A DNA stretch of 64,000 nt from Marinagarivorans cellulosilyticus (GCF_021655555.1 NZ_AP023086.1:2882685-2946684); one strand, 5' to 3'. Positions 1-9,460 are shown, numbered from the stretch's first letter. The notes: generated from the sequence alone by a model not told the origin. A program made the numbers and translations.

Positions 1-152
1 CGTGCGCTGTGGACTCCATGCCCGTCAGTGTTCAGGCTTTGGTCGATGTATCTGTTGATGGCGCGCCGGCGCAGTTGGCTCAAAAGTTGGTGGCGCACTT
101 TACTGCGCTGCAGGCATCTGATTCGGGAATACCGACATTATTTAATGACTAA
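1..152 (+). CDS. C-terminal end of a CheB-like (ChpB) methylesterase, cut by window edge
   Basis: An open frame enters from the left edge (codons in phase with base 3) and stops at TAA 150-152. The visible tail contains C-A-V-D-S-M-P followed by S-V-Q-A-L, which fits the Cys-x-Val-x-x-Met-Pro turn near the end of CheB methylesterase domains, then a short helical tail. The next gene is CheW-like, the order chpB-chpC found at the end of the Pseudomonas pil-chp twitching cluster. Only about 50 residues can be seen, so the call rests on this motif and the neighbour. Confidence 0.5.
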   Translation, partial: CAVDSMPVSVQALVDVSVDGAPAQLAQKLVAHFTALQASDSGIPTLFND

Positions 153-199
153 TGCGCCTCGCGCGGTGCATTGTGTAACAACAAAGAAAGGTAATTCAA

Positions 200-697
200 A
201 TGCAAGATCAAGACGTTACAGAAGGCGTGGGTGCGCCGGAAGAAGGAATGGCCTGTTTTGTTCTGCCTATACAAGGTGGCGCATTACTGGTGCCAAGTGT
301 GAGCATTGCGGAAATCGCGCCTGTTGCACCGATCTTCCCTGACAACAGTGGTCCGGATTGGTTTTTGGGGCACTACAGTTGGCGCAACCGCCGGGTTCCA
401 TTACTTAGTTTCGAAAAGCTAACCCGTGAGCAGGGCGGCGGTATTAACCCCAATGGCCGAATAGCGCTCTTTAACAATACGGGTGAAAATACCGAAGTTG
501 GCTTTCTTGCCATTCCGACGCAAGGCATTCCCAGAGAAGTGATGCTTTTACCTGAGGATATGGAAGACTCCCAAGGCAATGTCAGCCTAGGTGCTTTCGA
601 GACGCTGTGCGTGAAGTTTGAGGATGAAGAAATGATCATCCCGAATCTAGGAGCTCTAGAGGACGCCTATTTGGCTTACAAGGATCGCTTACTGTAG
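200..697 (+). CDS. chpC: CheW-like protein, ChpC type
   Basis: A 165-residue protein made of one CheW-like domain: an N-terminal acidic stretch, then beta-rich sequence with the usual CheW features (a P-x-x-x-I-A-E-I-like strand near residue 35, a hydrophobic W-x-x-G-H-Y turn near 55 and R-x-R-x-P-L-L-S-F-E near 65). CheW proteins couple chemoreceptors to a CheA-type kinase at the inner membrane. ATG at 200 has an AAAGG ribosome site just upstream. It follows a CheB-like gene end, so it probably belongs to a Pil-Chp-like cluster controlling type IV pili. The length matches ChpC proteins (about 165-170 residues). The symbol is inferred from context and size, not from a search. Confidence 0.75.
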   Translation: MQDQDVTEGVGAPEEGMACFVLPIQGGALLVPSVSIAEIAPVAPIFPDNSGPDWFLGHYSWRNRRVPLLSFEKLTREQGGGINPNGRIALFNNTGENTEVGFLAIPTQGIPREVMLLPEDMEDSQGNVSLGAFETLCVKFEDEEMIIPNLGALEDAYLAYKDRLL

Positions 698-707
698 GTT
701 GACCTAA

Positions 708-1604
708 GTGGCTGTAGTTATCCAATTCTCGTTTTTATTATTGCGGACTATATTTTGTGTTTATATTTTTTGTTGTGCGCAGCTTGCTTGCGCGGGAGAG
801 CCTAGGGTGAGCGCTATCATTACGCTTGAGCACGGCCCTTATTCCATGGTGGTGGACGCTAATAACGGTGCTCGAATCATTGAATTTTCTTTTAAAGGAA
901 AAAATGCACTAACGACCAAGGGCCCGCAAATTGGCTCGACCTTTTGGCCTAGTCCTCAGCATTCCTGGGGTTGGCCGCCGCCGCCGGCACTTGATAGTCA
1001 ACCCTATGAAGCAAGTGCCGTAGAAGATGGCTGGGTCTTTACGAGCCAAGTTTGCCCCTTAACACATTTAGTGCTGAGCAAGAGTATTCGTCCTAGCGCA
1101 AAGGGATTTAGGGTGGAATACCGAATGCACAACCCTAGTGATAAAAAGCTGGAGTATGCGCCCTGGGAAATTACGCGCGTTGATGGCGGTTTAACGTTTT
1201 ATAAAGCGGCGACAGCACCCTTAGAGATTTCTTCTTTGCCGGTAGTGGCGCTGGGTAATAGCTTTTGGTTCTCGTACGTACCGGCGGGTTTTGATCAGAA
1301 TTTAAAACTGTTTGCTAACAATAGTGATGGTTGGTTGGCCAATGCCAATAACGGTTTATTACTGAAAAAAATATTCCCTCAAATTGCTGAGGGCAATATC
1401 GCTCCCCAGGAGGCCGAGGTAGAAGTCTACGCGCACGGTGACCCTAAAAACCCTTACATTGAAATAGAGCAGCAGGGGCGGTATGGCGAAATTGCGCCAG
1501 GTGAAACAGCCGTTTGGTCTGTCGAATGGGAGCTCTCGGAGCTTCCTGTAGGATTAGCGCCGACTATTGGTAGCGCGGAACTACTCAAGCTCGCCGAAAA
1601 GTAA
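708..1604 (+). CDS. secreted DUF4380 family protein
   Basis: A 298-residue protein with an N-terminal signal peptide (hydrophobic core about residues 6-26, cleavage near A-C-A-G). The mature part begins I-I-T-L-E-H-G-P-Y-S and has G-S-T-F-W-P-S-P-Q-H-S-W-G-W-P-P-P near residues 92-108, a hallmark of DUF4380 proteins, which have a predicted galactose-mutarotase-like beta-sandwich. Function is unknown; carbohydrate binding is only suggested by the fold. The start is GTG at 708, eleven bases after the chpC stop; the first in-frame ATG would remove the signal peptide. A bidirectional terminator follows. The neighbouring xylose genes are on the other strand, so a functional link is not shown. Confidence 0.72.
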   Translation: MAVVIQFSFLLLRTIFCVYIFCCAQLACAGEPRVSAIITLEHGPYSMVVDANNGARIIEFSFKGKNALTTKGPQIGSTFWPSPQHSWGWPPPPALDSQPYEASAVEDGWVFTSQVCPLTHLVLSKSIRPSAKGFRVEYRMHNPSDKKLEYAPWEITRVDGGLTFYKAATAPLEISSLPVVALGNSFWFSYVPAGFDQNLKLFANNSDGWLANANNGLLLKKIFPQIAEGNIAPQEAEVEVYAHGDPKNPYIEIEQQGRYGEIAPGETAVWSVEWELSELPVGLAPTIGSAELLKLAEK

Positions 1605-1625
1605 CAAGTATTAGCTGTAAAAAAA

Positions 1626-1656
1626 GGGGCTATCGCAAAGCGGTAGCCCCTTTTTT
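1626..1656. terminator. bidirectional intrinsic terminator between the DUF4380 gene and xylA
   Basis: Arms 1626-1636 and 1640-1650 (GGGGCTATCGC / GCGGTAGCCCC, one G-U pair) close a three-base loop. T6 follows at 1651-1656 and seven A lie before it (1619-1625), so it can stop transcription from both convergent genes. Confidence 0.9.
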
Positions 1657-1674
1657 GTGTGCAGTAGAAAGCTA

Positions 1675-3009
1675 TTAACGGATGTGGCGGTTAATAATGT
1701 TTTCGTAAAGCTCTTGCTGGCCACTTGTCGCAGGTGGCTCACCAATAGCGTTACCGATGGCGGCTAAGTCAGCTAAAGACAATTTGCCCTCTTCAAACTC
1801 GCGACCTTTGTCTGAGTCAAAAGTAGCGTAACGCTCCGAGCGCATTTTCTCGAGCTGTGAGTTTTGGATAAGGTCATCAGCAATCAAGAGTGCGCGTGCA
1901 AATACGTCCATACCGCCAATGTGGCCGTAGAACAGGTCTTTAAGGTCCGTTGAATTACGACGCGCCTTAGCATCGAAGTTCACGCCGCCGCCTTGGAAAC
2001 CGCCAGCGCGCAAGATCACTAGCATCATTTCAACGGTTTCGTTGATGTTGTATGGGAACTGGTCAGTATCCCAAGAGTTTTGGTAGTCGCCACGGTTAGC
2101 GTCAATGCTACCGAGCATGCCAGCATCAGCAGCTACTTGCAGCTCGTGATCCATGGAATGCTGTGCCAGGGTTGCGTGGTTAGTCTCGATGTTCAGTTTG
2201 AAGTCTTTATCTAAACCATGCTGGCGCAAGAAGCCGATAACGGTTTCACTATCAACATCGTACTGATGCTTAGACGGCTCCATTGGCTTAGGTTCGATGA
2301 AGAACGTACCTTTAAAGCCTTGGCTACGTGCATAGTCACGAGCCATGGTTAAAAAGCGCGCCAAATGCTCTTTCTCGCGATTCTGGTCTGTATTCAGAAG
2401 GCTCATGTAACCTTCACGGCCGCCCCAGAACACATAGTTTTCGCCATCAAGGGCGATAGTCGCGTCGATTGCATCTTTCAATTGAGCACCGGCATAGGCG
2501 ACTACGTTGAAGTCAGGGTTGGTCGATGCGCCATTCATAAAGCGTGGGTTGGTAAATAAGTTGGACGTGCCCCACAGCAATTTAACGCCAGAGGCTTGTT
2601 GTTTCTCTTTGAGTACGTCAACCATTGTTTCAACGCGCTTGCTGAATTCGGCGCGAGTGGTACCAGCTTCCTCAACCACGTCAACATCGTGGAAGCAGTA
2701 GTAAGGTGTACCGAGCTTGGTGATGAACTCAAATGCTGCGTCCGCTTTTTTCTTGGCGCGTGTGATTGGGTCAGCACCTTCAAACCAAGGGTGGCGACGT
2801 GTGCCTGGACCAAACGGGTCGCCGCTGGTGTCGCAGAAAGTGTGCCAGTAGCAGGTAGCGAACTTTAAAAATTCTTTCATAGTCTTACCGGCGACTACGC
2901 GGTTTTCGTCGTAGTAGCGGAAAGCTAGTGGATTATCTGACTCTGGACCTTCAAATTGAATTTTGTTAATTCCTTTGAAGTATTCAGTATCTCCGATGAG
3001 TACGCTCAT
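1675..3009 (-). CDS. xylA: xylose isomerase
   Basis: Converts D-xylose to D-xylulose in the cytoplasm, first step of the isomerase pathway. The 444-residue length fits class II xylose isomerases (about 440). Visible hallmarks are the catalytic F-H-D-V-D at residues 106-110, W-G-G-R-E-G-Y near 197, the metal-binding F-I-E-P-K-P-M-E-P near 237 and E-T-N-H-A-T-L-A-Q-H-S near 276. ATG at 3009 is preceded on its strand by AAGGTAAA. The gene lies 64 bases downstream of xylB and is surely in the same transcript, in the order xylB-xylA. It ends at a shared bidirectional terminator. Confidence 0.97.
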   Translation of the reverse strand: MSVLIGDTEYFKGINKIQFEGPESDNPLAFRYYDENRVVAGKTMKEFLKFATCYWHTFCDTSGDPFGPGTRRHPWFEGADPITRAKKKADAAFEFITKLGTPYYCFHDVDVVEEAGTTRAEFSKRVETMVDVLKEKQQASGVKLLWGTSNLFTNPRFMNGASTNPDFNVVAYAGAQLKDAIDATIALDGENYVFWGGREGYMSLLNTDQNREKEHLARFLTMARDYARSQGFKGTFFIEPKPMEPSKHQYDVDSETVIGFLRQHGLDKDFKLNIETNHATLAQHSMDHELQVAADAGMLGSIDANRGDYQNSWDTDQFPYNINETVEMMLVILRAGGFQGGGVNFDAKARRNSTDLKDLFYGHIGGMDVFARALLIADDLIQNSQLEKMRSERYATFDSDKGREFEEGKLSLADLAAIGNAIGEPPATSGQQELYENIINRHIR

Positions 3010-3073
3010 AGTATTTACCTTGTAAAAACAGTTTGCACTGTGTGATGAATAAGTGGTGTTAAAGGCGGCGGGC

Positions 3074-4564
3074 TTAAACCGCTGAGTTTAAGTCGGCTTG
3101 CCAGCGGGCATAGGCCGCTGAGTATTGCTCCATGGCGCCTTGCTCGGGCTCCAAGACTTTGGCCCGCTCGATGGTTCTGAATGTTTCTGCTTCGTTGCTA
3201 AAAAAGCCATGTCCTAACGCCGCGCCCCTTGCGGCACCTTCTGCACTGTCTGTTGTTAATAGTTCTAGTGTGCATTGGGTGGTATTGCAAAAAGCATGTT
3301 GAAAAATAGGGCTTAGGAATAGGCTGCTTGAAGGCGCGCGAATTACTTTACTTGCACCGCCAAGGCCTTCTATTACTTCAAAACCGGCTTTCAGGGCAAA
3401 GACAATGCCTTCTTGTGTGGCGCGTACAACGTGCCCTAGAGAATGCCGGTTGAAATCTAAATGGCTTAGGCCGCCACCCAATATTTTATTGTTAAAGATG
3501 CGCTCGGCGCCATTGCCAAAGGGCATAAAACTAAGGCCTTCGCTACCAATGGCAATAGGCTCAGCGGCTTGGTTTAGCTTGTCGTAACCGATGCTGTCGC
3601 CGGACGCGCTAAGCAGTTCACGCAACCAGCTCAGTGACCGGCCGGCACCATTAACACAAGCCAGAATGCCGTTGCGTGGTGCGGTCTCGGTATGTGTTAC
3701 ATGCTGAAAGGTGTTAACGCGGTGTTGGCGATCGCCTACGGCTTGGTCGGTTACGCTGTAAATAACCCCCGAGGTACCTGCCGTTGCGGCCACATCACCA
3801 GGGTTTAAGACATTCAAGCTGAAAGCGTTGTTTGGTTGGTCTCCGCAGCGATAGCAAATTGGGGTGTTCACTGGAATACCTAGCTCAGCTGCTGTCGTTG
3901 CACACACGTTTGCCTGCTGACCTATAGCAGGGACAACATCGGGAATTAAACCGCTATCTATATCCCACTTCTTAAGCAAGTTTTGTTCAGGTTGTTGGTT
4001 GATATGGTTCCACAGCATCCCTTCAGAAAGGCCGGTTGCGGTGGTTGTGACTTCGCCGCTGAGCTTCATTGCAATGTAATCGCCGGGAAGCATGATTTTA
4101 TCAATTTGGCTGAAAATCTCAGGTTGATTCAATTGTACCCAGCGAAGCTTGGCGGCAGTGAAGTTGCCCGGGGAATTAAGCAGCTGTTCAAAGCAGTAGT
4201 CTTCGCCGAGTTGCTCTAAGCCGTCTTGGCCTAGAGCTACAGCGCGGCTGTCGCACCAAATAATGGCGGGGCGAAGAACGGCTTGATTCTTATCTACGCA
4301 GACCAACCCGTGCATTTGATAGGTAATGCCGATAGCCGTGACTTGTGTTGCGTCAATGTCGTCTCGAGTAAAAAGCTCTTTGCAGGCTTCTTGCGTGCAC
4401 TGCCACCAAAACTCCGGTGATTGTTCTGCCCAACCAGCCTGTGGGCTGCTAATTTCCATCTCAAGCTTAGGGTAATGTGTTGCTGCCACAGTGCGGCCGC
4501 TGTCCCCGTTAAATACAGAAACTTTTACAGAGGAGCTGCCAATATCGATACCAAGAAAATACAT
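3074..4564 (-). CDS. xylB: xylulokinase
   Basis: Phosphorylates D-xylulose to xylulose 5-phosphate, feeding the pentose phosphate pathway. It is a 496-residue FGGY-family kinase: N-terminal ATPase phosphate loop D-I-G-S-S-S-V-K (residues 6-13), the substrate region Q-M-H-G-L-V near 89, C-D-S-R near 108, G-D-Q-P-N-N-A near 252 and the second ATP motif G-T-S-G-V near 275. The C-terminal part (S-L-F-L-S-P-I-F-Q then T-D-S-A-E-G-A-A-R-G-A) resembles, from memory, the Bacteroidetes-like XylB branch more than the E. coli form. First gene of xylBA. An ISL3 element sits 236 bases upstream of the start. Confidence 0.95.
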   Translation of the reverse strand: MYFLGIDIGSSSVKVSVFNGDSGRTVAATHYPKLEMEISSPQAGWAEQSPEFWWQCTQEACKELFTRDDIDATQVTAIGITYQMHGLVCVDKNQAVLRPAIIWCDSRAVALGQDGLEQLGEDYCFEQLLNSPGNFTAAKLRWVQLNQPEIFSQIDKIMLPGDYIAMKLSGEVTTTATGLSEGMLWNHINQQPEQNLLKKWDIDSGLIPDVVPAIGQQANVCATTAAELGIPVNTPICYRCGDQPNNAFSLNVLNPGDVAATAGTSGVIYSVTDQAVGDRQHRVNTFQHVTHTETAPRNGILACVNGAGRSLSWLRELLSASGDSIGYDKLNQAAEPIAIGSEGLSFMPFGNGAERIFNNKILGGGLSHLDFNRHSLGHVVRATQEGIVFALKAGFEVIEGLGGASKVIRAPSSSLFLSPIFQHAFCNTTQCTLELLTTDSAEGAARGAALGHGFFSNEAETFRTIERAKVLEPEQGAMEQYSAAYARWQADLNSAV

Positions 4565-4800
4565 GTTTACAACAGACCTTAATTATTTTTGCGTTTATAA
4601 CTGGGAGTGGGCGTAATGCTGTAGCACTTCAAAATAGCGCAACTTGAATACCAGAGCGGCTGAATCAATAAGCCTAAAGGAGCTGACCACAAAAGCTTGA
4701 TGCTAGCCGGTGAGGTTAGAGGATATGCGGGCTCTGTAGTTACAAGCTTTTTCGCTGGAATGCCCTCCTTTTTTAACTAGCCATTTCGCGAGTTGTTATA

Positions 4801-6156
4801 GGCTCTTCTCCGCTTTAGTGAGGTGATCTAGTGGCTTCCATAGAACATGGATTGCTCGTCAGGCATCGATGATTGCCTTATTTTTAGCTTGAAGTACTCG
4901 GTATCCTTGATGCCTCTTGCTCGCTTGCGAATCATGCCAATGCTGACATTGCCGGCTTCAATTCTGGCGCTAGTCAGCCCGTGTTTTCCGTAGTTACAAA
5001 TGCCTACGCTATGCTTCCTTAGTGACTTTGCAAATTTCTTGAGATAGAGCATATTCGTCTGTTCCGCGATGTCGCACCACTGCTCCAATGCATTCATCAT
5101 GGCGTCATAATTCCCTGCATTCCACAAAGCTTGGAGCTGCTCTTTGAGTATATAAAGTGTATTGATATTGGAATTATTTTCGAGCAATGTCTGGAGTTTA
5201 TTGGCTTGTTTATCATTTAACTTGTCGGCATTTTTTAACAACAGGTAGTGGGTACCTTTAAGCTGCTCTTTGCCTGCGCGATCCGCCTTTCTGAACTCGA
5301 TCCTACGCTGATTGCTCATGGCTTTACTGTAGTTTTGCATCACATGAAACCGATCGAAAACAATGTCAGCATTAGGCAAGCATTCGCGTACCGATTTTTG
5401 ATAGGCTGGCCCCATATCCATGGCTACCGCCTCTATGTTTTCAGCGGTTTGTGCTGGTAAGCGCTTTAGAAACGCTGTCAACACCTCGGCTTTACGGCCT
5501 GTCTCAACGCCAATTAAATGACCGGATTCCATGTCATAAATCACCGTCATATAATCATGGCCTTTGGCTCTAGCGACTTCATCGACCCCAAGATATTTTA
5601 AGTCAATTAATTTTTCAGGATTAAGTGCAGGCAACGTTTTCTCTAGGTGAAATTTATCCATATTTTTCACCGTTTCCCATCGTAGCTTTAGGTGCCGACT
5701 GACCGTGCTGATACTCATATGGCGACACAATCCGCTCACCAACTGGCAAAATCTTTGAGTATAGCGATTGCCTGTATCGACAAATTCGCAAGCCTCCATT
5801 AGACGCCTACCGCAAGTCGTCACAACTTGAGCGAGCTCAACTTCCAAATAGCACTCGAAGCCACACAAAGGGACATCACGGATCGTTCTGCGCAAGTATC
5901 GGTTGATGTTGGCCGCCTCATTACTTGACGGGTCAATCGCTCTATAACGACGGTCTCGCTTGCAGTGTATAGTCAATCTTTGCAGGGCCAAGTCATGCTG
6001 AACTTGTTTGACACGCTGACCAGGAAGGCTCAAAATTTTGCTGGAGATGTTAAGGCTCATATATTCGTTTAAGTGTAGTGGCGTGAGAACCTTACATTTC
6101 AACGGATATGGCGGGTCTTAGCATCTCTTTTTACCTCACTAAAGCGGAGAAGACCC
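4801..6156 (-). mobile_element. intact ISL3-family insertion sequence with 8-bp target duplication
   Basis: The 1356-bp element is bounded by near-perfect inverted ends of about 25 bp: left end GGCTCTTCTCCGCTTTAGTG at 4801 onward, right end the complement, finishing ...GGAGAAGACCC at 6156. TTGTTATA occurs directly outside both ends (4793-4800 and 6157-6164), the 8-bp duplication typical of ISL3. It carries one transposase gene in the same orientation as xylBA. The intact ends, gene and duplication point to a recent insertion. It split the spacer between the AraC-type regulator and xylB. Confidence 0.95.
4828..6102 (-). CDS. ISL3-family transposase (IS204/IS1001/IS1096/IS1165 type)
   Basis: A 424-residue DDE transposase with the usual ISL3 order: N-terminal zinc/HTH region (C-x-F-E-C near residue 78 and a helix-turn-helix near 130-145), then the catalytic core with D in L-G-V-D-E-V-A (about residue 171), D in V-A-M-D-M-G-P-A-Y (about 226) followed by V-F-D-R-F-H-V-M, and E in A-R-I-E-A-G-N near 390. 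Length is normal and no frameshift is seen, so it is probably active. The coding region ends only 27 bases inside the left inverted repeat. An upstream in-frame ATG at 6102 was used; slightly later starts are possible. Confidence 0.93.
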   Translation of the reverse strand: MKCKVLTPLHLNEYMSLNISSKILSLPGQRVKQVQHDLALQRLTIHCKRDRRYRAIDPSSNEAANINRYLRRTIRDVPLCGFECYLEVELAQVVTTCGRRLMEACEFVDTGNRYTQRFCQLVSGLCRHMSISTVSRHLKLRWETVKNMDKFHLEKTLPALNPEKLIDLKYLGVDEVARAKGHDYMTVIYDMESGHLIGVETGRKAEVLTAFLKRLPAQTAENIEAVAMDMGPAYQKSVRECLPNADIVFDRFHVMQNYSKAMSNQRRIEFRKADRAGKEQLKGTHYLLLKNADKLNDKQANKLQTLLENNSNINTLYILKEQLQALWNAGNYDAMMNALEQWCDIAEQTNMLYLKKFAKSLRKHSVGICNYGKHGLTSARIEAGNVSIGMIRKRARGIKDTEYFKLKIRQSSMPDEQSMFYGSH

Positions 6157-6296
6157 TTGTTATAGTCAGGAAGCTATTAAGTTTCAATGACTTGTGTGAT
6201 TTTTGTTGTCTTTGAGTATCCAAAATTCAGCCGGTATTTTTATGTCTCCAAATAGTGCATTTTTATAGTTTTTTTAGGCACTATTTGGCTTTATTG

Positions 6297-7172
6297 TTAC
6301 AGGTTTGCGGTGGGTGGAGATTTTAAGCGCTGATTTTCACGGTATTGGCTAGGCGTGAGTTGTTTTTTCTCCAAAAATTTTCGATTAAAGTGTGAAATAT
6401 TACCGTAACCGCAGGTGAGCGCAATATCGAGAATATCTTTATCAGAGGAGCTGAGTAAATGGCAAGCTTCAGCTATCCGAACTTCGTTTACAAACGAAAC
6501 AAAAGTGCGGCCAGTCTGGGTGCGGAAAAAGCGCGAAAAGCTTTGCGGTGCCATGTTAACGAGTTTGGCGATATCCGGTTGGCGAATCTCTTCGTGAAAA
6601 TGATTTTTAACGTAGTTGATGGCATTGGTCAGCCTGTCGACTCCCTTAACGGATTTATCTACGCGGTAGTCACTGCTGATAAGGCGCTTTTGTTCGCATT
6701 GCGTTAGTTTTTCGCACAGGATTAATAATTGCGCAATGCGTGTCATTCCTTGGCTATCGCAAACCCTTTCGAGTTGCTCGCGAATATCTTGCGGGTAGTT
6801 GGTGAATTTTACGGCTTGCCCTGAGGCTTTGAATAGCGAATGTATTGCTTGTGCTTCCGGTAAGTTATAAAAACTCTCGCCTAAAAACAGCGGGTCGAAT
6901 TGCACAACAAGCATTTCGTTGTTGACTGCTTCGTCATCACTTATCCAGCAATGAGGGATGTTCGGTCCAACAAGGATTAAGTTTCCAGGGTAAAAACTTT
7001 CGATATGATCGCCCACAAATTGTTTGCCGCGACCCTTGAGTATTAGTGAAAGCTCGTACTGAGGGTGAAAGTGCCATGTATGGTTGGACTGAAACGCCGG
7101 GCAAGAAAATTGGAGAACTCTAATAGATTCTTGTTCGTTTAGTACAACATTTTCAAACGCTGGTTTTCCCAT
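6297..7172 (-). CDS. AraC-family transcriptional regulator
   Basis: A 291-residue regulator: an N-terminal cupin-like sensing domain (H-P-Q-Y-E-L near residue 37, G-N-L-I-L-V-G-P-N-I-P-H-C near 65) and a C-terminal double helix-turn-helix (about 178-285) with the conserved A-L-T-C-G-Y-G-N-I-S-H-F-N-R-x-F segment. The cupin suggests direct sensing of a sugar. It lies upstream of xylBA on the same strand and opposite the sugar symporter, so regulation of xylose uptake and use is likely but inferred. It is not the classical E. coli XylR, which has a periplasmic-binding-protein domain. ATG at 7172. Confidence 0.88.
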   Translation of the reverse strand: MGKPAFENVVLNEQESIRVLQFSCPAFQSNHTWHFHPQYELSLILKGRGKQFVGDHIESFYPGNLILVGPNIPHCWISDDEAVNNEMLVVQFDPLFLGESFYNLPEAQAIHSLFKASGQAVKFTNYPQDIREQLERVCDSQGMTRIAQLLILCEKLTQCEQKRLISSDYRVDKSVKGVDRLTNAINYVKNHFHEEIRQPDIAKLVNMAPQSFSRFFRTQTGRTFVSFVNEVRIAEACHLLSSSDKDILDIALTCGYGNISHFNRKFLEKKQLTPSQYRENQRLKSPPTANL

Positions 7173-8027
7173 AAGTCTAGTCGATAATCAGAGGAGTAAT
7201 AGTATTTATTATATGCGCAAATCGTACGCTATGTTCAAGTGGCTGATCACTTGTCGTTATTGAAATGTTAACCCATCACTAATGGTAATAGGGACTAATT
7301 GTTGGCATGTTGAGTACAAGTATAATTTGTATCAGTTTGAAGATAAAAAAAGCTTCATTGGCTGCTAAATAAAGATTATCTCTTATGTTTAAAAATAGGT
7401 AGCTTATTTTCTTATAATGGCAGCAGTCTTTGCGATCTGTCATTTAACGCGCTTTATTTGAGGCGTTAGATATTAGGTTGTTGTCATCTTTCCGAGTTTT
7501 TTCTGGTATTTTATTCGTCGCTTGTTCTAAAAGTGATGTCGATCGGCCATCGATGAGTCAGCTTGGTCTAGCTTCAGTTGCGGGCGGTTGATGTAATAGG
7601 TTGAGAGTGGCGCCGCTTGTAGTGACAGGCGATTAGGATCTGTCATATCGCAGCGATAGACATATAGCATTACACCTATAGCATTGATCCTGCCGTTTTG
7701 AACCTGAGGATGAACGTTGCTTTTATGCTGGTTTGCTGGCCGCAGCGGATTCGTCAGCCGAGGGCTTTTACTTGCAGGCGCAGTGTTAATTCCGGGTTTT
7801 GGGGGTAAGCCTCCGCGCTACTAGTAAGAATGGCAAAGTGGCAAATGGCTGCTTTTGTTGAATGGTGGTTGAATTTCCGGAGCAACAGACTTACTCAAAA
7901 AAACAGTTGAATTTAAACCCGGTAATCAAGCTAGTATAGCGCCTGTCGATGCGTAATTCGGCGATGGTATAAACAGCAGTCAATAGCGTTTCTTAACAAT
8001 AACGACAAACTTGAGCAAAAAAACGGT
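7173..8027. other. intergenic region between the AraC-type regulator and the sugar symporter
   Basis: These 855 bases separate two divergent genes and must hold both promoters, but no confident operator could be assigned. A TGACAG / CTGTCA inverted repeat spaced by 11 bases lies near 7621-7645. A 37-codon TTG frame (7478-7591) ends in lipobox-like I-L-F-V-A-C-S-K-S-D; it may be a small lipoprotein, a relic of a lost lipoprotein gene, or chance. Confidence 0.5.
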
Positions 8028-9443
8028 ATGGATAATAGCAATATTCAAAATAATCACAATTTTTCTTTTATTGTATTAATTAGTTGCATAGCAACAATTG
8101 GGGGGTTTTTATTTGGTTTTGATAGCGGTGTAATTAATGGCACTGTCGATGGTTTAAGAACAGCATTTAATTCTGATTCTATGGGCACAGGGTTTAATGT
8201 TGCTTCTATGTTATTGGGCTGCGCTGTAGGGGCTGCAATGGCTGGGCGGTTAGCCGATTTTTACGGCCGTAGAACGATGCTTATCCTAGCGGCAATATTC
8301 TTTATTGTTTCTGCTTGGGGGTCTGGCGTTGCAGGCGGCTCCGTTGAGTTCATTATCTATCGTGTGCTCGGGGGGCTTGCTGTTGGCGCTGCCAGTGTTA
8401 TGGCACCTGCCTATATCAGTGAGGTTGCGCCTGCCGCTTATCGCGGACGCTTAACAACAATTCAGCAAGTGGCTATTATTTCGGGTTTGACGGCGGCATT
8501 TTTAAGTAATTATTTGCTAGCTGATATTTCTGGCTCAGCCTTAAGCCCTTTATGGTTAGGGTTTGATACTTGGCGCTGGATGTTTTGGGTTGAGATTCTT
8601 CCCGCAGCCATATTCCTAGGCGCTTTGATGCTAATTCCTGAAAGCCCACGTTTTCTAGTAAGTCGTCAGCAAAAAGAAAAGGCCTTAGCCGTACTTAAAA
8701 AGCTTTATGGCGATGCCGAGGGCGAAGCTAAATACACTGAAATCGATCAGTCATTAGCCAAAGACCACCATCGTCCAGCGTTAAAAGATTTAATTGATAG
8801 TAAAACCGGCCGGATTCGTCGTTTAGTCTGGGTGGGTATTGGATTGGCGACGTTCCAGCAGTTGGTCGGTATTAATGTGGTATTTTATTATGGTGCTGTA
8901 CTTTGGCAGTCTGTTGGTTTCTCGGAAAATGATGCGCTGTTAATTAACGTGGTTTCAGGTGCATTAAGTATTGCAGCTTGTGTTGTGGCCTTGCTGTTGG
9001 TTGATAAGATCGGTCGTAAACCTTTATTGTGGATTGGTTCTGCCGGAATGGCGGTGACCTTAACGCTGTGTACCATTGCGTTTGCGACCGCCTCGTTTGA
9101 TGACAGCGGCCAGCTGTCACTGACTAATTCAATGGGTACCTTGGCATTAATCAGTGCGAATTTATACGTCATCTTTTTTAACTTGTCCTGGGGGCCTGTA
9201 ATGTGGGTCATGCTGGGTGAGATGTTCCCAAACCAAATTCGCGGTTCGGGCCTAGCCGTGGCAGGCTTATTCCAGTGGGGATCAAACTTCGCAATCACAA
9301 TCACTTTCCCAATATTGCTTGCCGGTGTTGGGTTGGCTGGCGCGTACGGATTTTATGCTTTCTGTGCCTTTGTTTCGGTCGTGTTTATTATGAAGTATGT
9401 ACACGAAACTAAAGGCGTAGAACTGGAAGATATGAAAGGTTAG
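8028..9443 (+). CDS. sugar porter MFS symporter, probably D-xylose/H+
   Basis: A 471-residue, twelve-helix major facilitator of the sugar porter family. Visible signatures are G-F-L-F-G-F-D-S-G-V-I near residue 22, D-x-x-G-R-R near 78, the first-half end motif P-E-S-P-R-F-L (about 204), Q-Q-L-V-G-I-N near 276, D-x-x-G-R-K near 326, and the C-terminal E-T-K-G-V-E-L-E-D-M. Sugar porters such as XylE import sugar with a proton across the inner membrane. The position next to the AraC-type regulator and xylBA suggests xylose as substrate; sequence alone cannot exclude glucose or another sugar. A strong terminator follows. Confidence 0.88.
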   Translation: MDNSNIQNNHNFSFIVLISCIATIGGFLFGFDSGVINGTVDGLRTAFNSDSMGTGFNVASMLLGCAVGAAMAGRLADFYGRRTMLILAAIFFIVSAWGSGVAGGSVEFIIYRVLGGLAVGAASVMAPAYISEVAPAAYRGRLTTIQQVAIISGLTAAFLSNYLLADISGSALSPLWLGFDTWRWMFWVEILPAAIFLGALMLIPESPRFLVSRQQKEKALAVLKKLYGDAEGEAKYTEIDQSLAKDHHRPALKDLIDSKTGRIRRLVWVGIGLATFQQLVGINVVFYYGAVLWQSVGFSENDALLINVVSGALSIAACVVALLLVDKIGRKPLLWIGSAGMAVTLTLCTIAFATASFDDSGQLSLTNSMGTLALISANLYVIFFNLSWGPVMWVMLGEMFPNQIRGSGLAVAGLFQWGSNFAITITFPILLAGVGLAGAYGFYAFCAFVSVVFIMKYVHETKGVELEDMKG

Positions 9444-9460
9444 TGGTGCGTTAACGCCAA

